A DNA stretch of 64,000 nucleotides from Candidatus Gastranaerophilales bacterium (GTDB lineage Bacteria; Cyanobacteriota; Vampirovibrionia; Gastranaerophilales; Gastranaerophilaceae), in the NCBI GenBank assembly GCA_900769645.1, contig CAAGHI010000032.1:1-64000 (forward strand), read 5' to 3'. The notes under the pieces were generated by a model. It saw only the letters and a list, made by a program, of their open reading frames with translations. It was not told the origin of the DNA and searched no databases. This document shows positions 60,604 to 64,000 of this stretch, piece by piece; within the stretch, counting starts at the first letter, position 1, and every line of letters begins with the position of its first letter. The position numbers and the translations under genes were made by a program.

Positions 60604-61475
60604 TATTTTACCCCCTTATGCATTTCCAAAATATTAGCTAACGTATGACGCAAGTCTTTACGTGCAGAAACGACATCAACCTGTCCGTATTTCAACAAAT
60701 ACTCTGCTGTTTGGAAGTCTGACGGAAGTTTTTGGCGAATAGTCTGTTCAATAACTCTACGTCCTGCAAAACCGATTCTTGCACCTTGTTCTGCCACAAT
60801 AATATCACCTAACATGCCGAAGCTGGCAGTAATACCACCAAAAGTCGGCTCAGTCAAAAGGTTTACATATAAAAGACCTTCATCATCTAGTTTTGAAACA
60901 GCACATGATGTTTTTGCCATCTGCATTAAACTCAACGCACTTTCTTGCATTCTTGCACCGCCAGATGATGTAATAGCTAAAACAGGAAGTCGAAGCTCAA
61001 TCGCTTTTTCAATAATACGAGTAACTTTTTCTCCTACAACACTTCCCATAGAACCGCCCATAAAATCAAAATCCATAACAGCAGTTGCAACCTTATTGCC
61101 CTCAATTGTAGCAATACCTGTAATTACAGCATCATTAAGTCCTGTTTTTTTATGAGCTTTTTCAAGTCTGTTTTTGTAACTTTCAGTATCTACAAATTCC
61201 AACGGATCAGTTGGTTTTACATCTGCAAACAATTCTTCAAAAGAATTTTCATCAAACAATTGTTTAATACGTTTTCTTGCATTTATCCTGAAATGGTAGT
61301 CACAAACCGGACAAACCATATCATTTTTTTCTAAATCTTCTTTAAGAAGTTGAGCATCACAGTGAACACATTTAACCCACAAATCAGGATCCATGTCCAA
61401 TTCCACTCTACCTTCTAGCTCACGTCTTTGAATTTGAGCCTGTTTACGTTTTTCGAACCAATCTTGAACTGTCAT
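60603..61475 (-). CDS. accD: acetyl-CoA carboxylase carboxyltransferase subunit beta
   Basis: Beta half of the carboxyltransferase, 290 aa. The N-terminal zinc ribbon has Cys36, Cys39, Cys55 and Cys58 (CVHC and CPVC). The crotonase-like fold has SSGGARMQESALSLMQMAKT and GGITASFGMLGDI. The Shine-Dalgarno is aaggga. It heads a five-gene operon. The 61476-61680 gap is AT-rich; no sure promoter was assigned. Confidence 0.97.
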   Translation of the reverse strand: MTVQDWFEKRKQAQIQRRELEGRVELDMDPDLWVKCVHCDAQLLKEDLEKNDMVCPVCDYHFRINARKRIKQLFDENSFEELFADVKPTDPLEFVDTESYKNRLEKAHKKTGLNDAVITGIATIEGNKVATAVMDFDFMGGSMGSVVGEKVTRIIEKAIELRLPVLAITSSGGARMQESALSLMQMAKTSCAVSKLDDEGLLYVNLLTEPTFGGITASFGMLGDIIVAEQGARIGFAGRRVIEQTIRQKLPSDFQTAEYLLKYGQVDVVSARKDLRHTLANILEMHKGVK

Positions 61476-61680
61476 ATTATATATCCCTTAATCATCATCT
61501 TTTATAATACAAAGTTATTATACAACTAAAAAATATAATAGCAAATTTTTACATTTTCAAACTTTATTAATCAAATAAATCTATTGAATTCTGTCATATA
61601 ACTTAATAAATAAAAAACTTTGTGCAATTTTTCATACTAACAGTTTTTATTATTAAGGGAAAAATATAAAGGAGAAAAAT

Positions 61681-62172
61681 ATGTTTGAACAACTGGATTT
61701 TGCTAGTATAAGACAAAATTTACCCCAAGTATACACCGCTAACAGAGGCAATTATACATACGAAGTAAGAGAAGAAGATGGGAAAAGAATAACTTCTAAA
61801 ATTACAAACAACAAAACAGGAGCTTCAAAAGAAATTTATTACCAAGACACTCCTGATGGAGTTAAAACAAGTTATACTTACAAATATGAAGGTCCTAATC
61901 ATGCAGACCACGAACTTTGTTTGACCCGAAAAGGTAAGAGTAAAACAATGTTAGGCTGTTTTTCGGGAAATGGAACCAGTTACCACCATCGATATGGTTT
62001 AAAATTGAGTGAAGATTACGTTTCGTTTATGAATAAAGCAATGGAAGAAAGAAGAGCTGTTGCCGCTGGAATAAAACCTTCACCTGCTTTCAAAATGTCA
62101 GTAAAAGAAGAAAAATTTTTATGGCCGATTATAAAAGATACGTTTGCTAAATGGGCTAAATTAATAAAATAA
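61681..62172 (+). CDS. hypothetical protein
   Basis: Protein of 163 aa with an excellent aaaggag Shine-Dalgarno. A beta-rich middle (TYEVREEDGKRITSKITNNKT, then KTSYTYKYEGPNHADHE) contains a His cluster (SYHHRYG), followed by a helical basic C-terminus. No signal peptide is present. No family was recognised. It ends 1 nt from the convergent matrixin gene. Confidence 0.75.
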   Translation: MFEQLDFASIRQNLPQVYTANRGNYTYEVREEDGKRITSKITNNKTGASKEIYYQDTPDGVKTSYTYKYEGPNHADHELCLTRKGKSKTMLGCFSGNGTSYHHRYGLKLSEDYVSFMNKAMEERRAVAAGIKPSPAFKMSVKEEKFLWPIIKDTFAKWAKLIK

Positions 62173-62173
62173 A

Positions 62174-62953
62174 CTAATTTTTCTTTTGCGCATTAAAAAA
62201 CTTTTTCATATCATCAGAAATCTTCACGTTTTGCAACGCCATGTGATATTTGCGAAGATTAGCGAGTGTTTCTTGCTCTTCTAACAAATCTCGCTGTGGC
62301 ATTTTTACGGAAGCCTTAACTTTTTCAAACTCAGTCGGAGATTTTCTATCAATAAATTTGGCAATTATTTCGTCAATATTGCTTCCGCCAATACCATATT
62401 TTGAAGCAACTTCTGAGGTATCTGCCCCCTGTGGCAAAGTATAAAGCCAATTTACAGTCAATTTATCACCTTGTGAAATACTATTTATCCCCTTTTGGTG
62501 CGGAGTATACATAATATCCGCCGGATTATGACTATGTCCAAGCCCGATTGCATGCCCTATTTCGTGCAAAATAGTGTGATAAACCTCACCTTCGGCCATA
62601 TAATCAGCATGAACAAGTCCTTCCGTCAGCCCGATTGCAACTTCTGCACCAAACAACCTGTTAGATGCATCAAAATTAAAATAACAATGCCCGAGAGCCT
62701 TTCTCTCAACCCTTTTCCAATCAACGTTGACATTAGATTCCAGCAAAGTGTTTACGACTTTAAAAGAAACTCGCCCATTTGTCGCTGTCTGCCACTCATT
62801 AAGTGCACGAACAACCATATCTCGATATTTGTACTCCTGCCCTTGCTTTGAATAAAACTTCATAGGAGCAATATAAACCTTCAACGGCATGAAGGTCCAA
62901 CGCATTATTCTACCGTTTTTTAAAGATTCTGCAACGTAGGTGTATTTTTTCAT
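62174..62953 (-). CDS. matrixin-like zinc metalloprotease
   Basis: Protein of 259 aa with a metzincin core. It has the zinc motif HEIGHAIGLGH (130-140) and the Met-turn in DIMYT (about 146-150), plus the upstream YRDMVVRALNEWQTATNGRVSFKVV that forms the matrixin N-lobe. No signal peptide is visible (it begins MKKYTYVAESLKNGRIMRW), unlike most relatives, so export, if any, is by another route. A charged C-terminal extension of 70 residues is unassigned. The start at 62953 is 6 nt after TATAAT; the longer frame to 63013 is not supported. Confidence 0.85.
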   Translation of the reverse strand: MKKYTYVAESLKNGRIMRWTFMPLKVYIAPMKFYSKQGQEYKYRDMVVRALNEWQTATNGRVSFKVVNTLLESNVNVDWKRVERKALGHCYFNFDASNRLFGAEVAIGLTEGLVHADYMAEGEVYHTILHEIGHAIGLGHSHNPADIMYTPHQKGINSISQGDKLTVNWLYTLPQGADTSEVASKYGIGGSNIDEIIAKFIDRKSPTEFEKVKASVKMPQRDLLEEQETLANLRKYHMALQNVKISDDMKKFFNAQKKN

Positions 62954-62959
62954 ATTTTT

Positions 62960-62988
62960 ATTATATAATAAATTTCGGGAAAAACCAA
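62960..62988 (-). promoter_or_regulatory. promoter TTGGTT-N17-TATAAT-N6-ATG
   Basis: On the minus strand TTGGTT (62983-62988), spacer 17, TATAAT (62960-62965), six bases, ATG at 62953. Confidence 0.6.
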
Positions 62989-63042
62989 TTGTAATAAAAA
63001 CAGTATTACACATTATAAATTCAGACTTAGGAGAGAAAATTT

Positions 63043-63378
63043 ATGAACATTATGCAAATGATGAAACAAGCTCAAGGCTTGCAAAAAAAATTACAAGATA
63101 CTCAAAAAGAACTTGCGAACCTTGAAATCACAGGTGAAGCAGCAAATGGTGCTGTAAAAGTAATCTGTGACGGACAAGGTAAATTTAAATCAATTAAATT
63201 ATCAGCAGAAGCTGTAAACCCAGAAAACCCAACAGCAGTTGACTCAGACACAGTAGAAATGCTTGAAGACATTATTTCTTCTGCTATTAAACAAGCAAGC
63301 GACAAAGCTTCTAAAACAATGGAAGATAAAATGAAAGCCGTAACTGGCGGAATTAATATTCCGGGGCTAAAATTCTAA
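63043..63378 (+). CDS. ybaB: YbaB/EbfC nucleoid-associated protein
   Basis: Small dimeric DNA-binding protein of 111 aa with the typical MNIMQMMKQAQGLQKKLQDTQ helix, GAVKVICDGQGKFKSIKL strands and a C-terminal helix. The Shine-Dalgarno is ggagaga. Its stop overlaps the recR start, the usual ybaB-recR pair; dnaX, which often precedes it, is absent here. Confidence 0.96.
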   Translation: MNIMQMMKQAQGLQKKLQDTQKELANLEITGEAANGAVKVICDGQGKFKSIKLSAEAVNPENPTAVDSDTVEMLEDIISSAIKQASDKASKTMEDKMKAVTGGINIPGLKF

Positions 63379-63977
63379 TGATTTATCCAAAATCAATAGC
63401 ATCGTTGATAGAACATTTCCAAAGATTTCCGTCAGTAGGACCAAAATCAGCACAGAGAATGGCATTTTATTTACTTAGAATGCCTAAGTCTGAGGTGGAA
63501 AAATTTGCTCAAAGCATGCTTGATGCAAAAGAAAACACAAAAACATGTGAAATTTGCTTCAACTTATCAGCGACAAGCCCTTGCGAGATCTGCACATCTT
63601 CTCAAAGAGATAAATCAACAATTTGCGTTGTTGCAGAAACCAAAGACTTAATAGCTATTGAAAAAACGAATGAATATAAAGGCTTATACCACGTATTGCA
63701 AGGGCTAATCTCTCCAATGGACGGAATTGGTGCTGACGACATCAGAATTAAAGAACTTTTGACTCGTCTGACAGATGAAAATGTTCGAGAGGTTATCCTT
63801 GCCCTAAGCCCTTCTGTTGAAGGAGAAGCGACAAGCCTTTACTTGAACAAATTAATAAAACCTTTTGGCGTAAAGATTTCTCGTATTGCATTTGGTTTGC
63901 CTGTTGGGGCTGACCTTGAATATGCCGATGAAATTACAATAGCCAAAGCAATCGAAGGCAGAAGAGAAATCGAGTAA
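63378..63977 (+). CDS. recR: recombination mediator RecR
   Basis: Ring-forming partner of RecO in RecF-pathway repair, 199 aa. It has a helix-hairpin-helix (FPSVGPKSAQRMAFYLLR), a zinc finger with Cys57, Cys60, Cys69 and Cys72, and a Toprim domain (ICVVAETKDLIAIE, then a late ISRIAFGLPVGADLEYAD). It is translationally coupled to ybaB. Confidence 0.98.
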   Translation: MIYPKSIASLIEHFQRFPSVGPKSAQRMAFYLLRMPKSEVEKFAQSMLDAKENTKTCEICFNLSATSPCEICTSSQRDKSTICVVAETKDLIAIEKTNEYKGLYHVLQGLISPMDGIGADDIRIKELLTRLTDENVREVILALSPSVEGEATSLYLNKLIKPFGVKISRIAFGLPVGADLEYADEITIAKAIEGRREIE

Positions 63978-64000
63978 ATTCTATTAATCTTTAAAACTTA

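Overview
This is low-GC bacterial DNA that most resembles the non-photosynthetic, gut-associated sister lineage of cyanobacteria (Gastranaerophilales, Vampirovibrionia or Melainabacteria). The assignment is inferred from three things: an OmpR-type regulator very close to cyanobacterial RpaB (56549-57304), the DapL route to lysine, and pilin-like proteins whose N-terminus reads FTLAEVLITLGIIGVVAA. A KDO-activating enzyme (kdsB) implies a Gram-negative outer membrane. No rRNA, CRISPR array, prophage or insertion sequence was seen. There is one tRNA (His). No stretch over about 300 bases lacks a gene.

Layout. 1-9.2 kb: phosphohexomutase, an orphan sugar ABC permease, two flavoproteins, a candidate deamidase-like protein, an MnmC-like methyltransferase, thrB and a decayed nucleotidyltransferase/HEPN-type pair. 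9.2-27 kb: mostly housekeeping (ribD, UPF0173 hydrolase, gshB, tsaD, obg, yjbQ, gap, a large M16 peptidase, dapL, ruvB, leuC-type dehydratase, glucan phosphorylase, PLP lyase). 27-36 kb: envelope and pilus region, with a VWA protein, a prepilin with a C10 tract, a SNase/PLD-like secreted protein, a YdjC deacetylase beside a GtrB-like glycosyltransferase, and CpaE- and CpaF-like ATPases. 36-46 kb: uvrB, then an operon of transketolase C-half, ftsE, ftsX, REC-GGDEF protein and isochorismatase-like hydrolase, then a second prepilin with a G10 tract. 46-64 kb: typA, MFS exporter, alpha/alpha-toroid protein, OppF-like ATPase, smpB, formyltransferase, RpaB-like regulator, an accD-accA-prmA-hypothetical-kdsB operon, a matrixin-like protease, and ybaB-recR.

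Three patterns cut across genes. (1) Both prepilin genes carry a 10-base C/G homopolymer within 16 codons of a well-placed start, and both are out of frame by the same amount (they need 11 or 8 bases). A third tract of 12 sits at the left edge. This looks like phase variation of surface pilins. (2) Thirteen genes lack a Shine-Dalgarno sequence and instead have a TANAAT-like -10 box exactly 6 nt before ATG, often with a TTGC-type -35 box 16-17 nt upstream. These look like leaderless transcripts. (3) Three proteins (a Cys-His deamidase-like protein, a double M16 peptidase and a papain-like Cys-His-Asp protein) share a different promoter-like element, GCAATT-N15/17-TTTATA-N5/6-start, and a short N-terminal F-x-(G/A)-like motif. 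They may form a co-regulated set of exported or effector-like proteins. The second prepilin also has a very long leader built of dispersed intergenic repeats read in frame.
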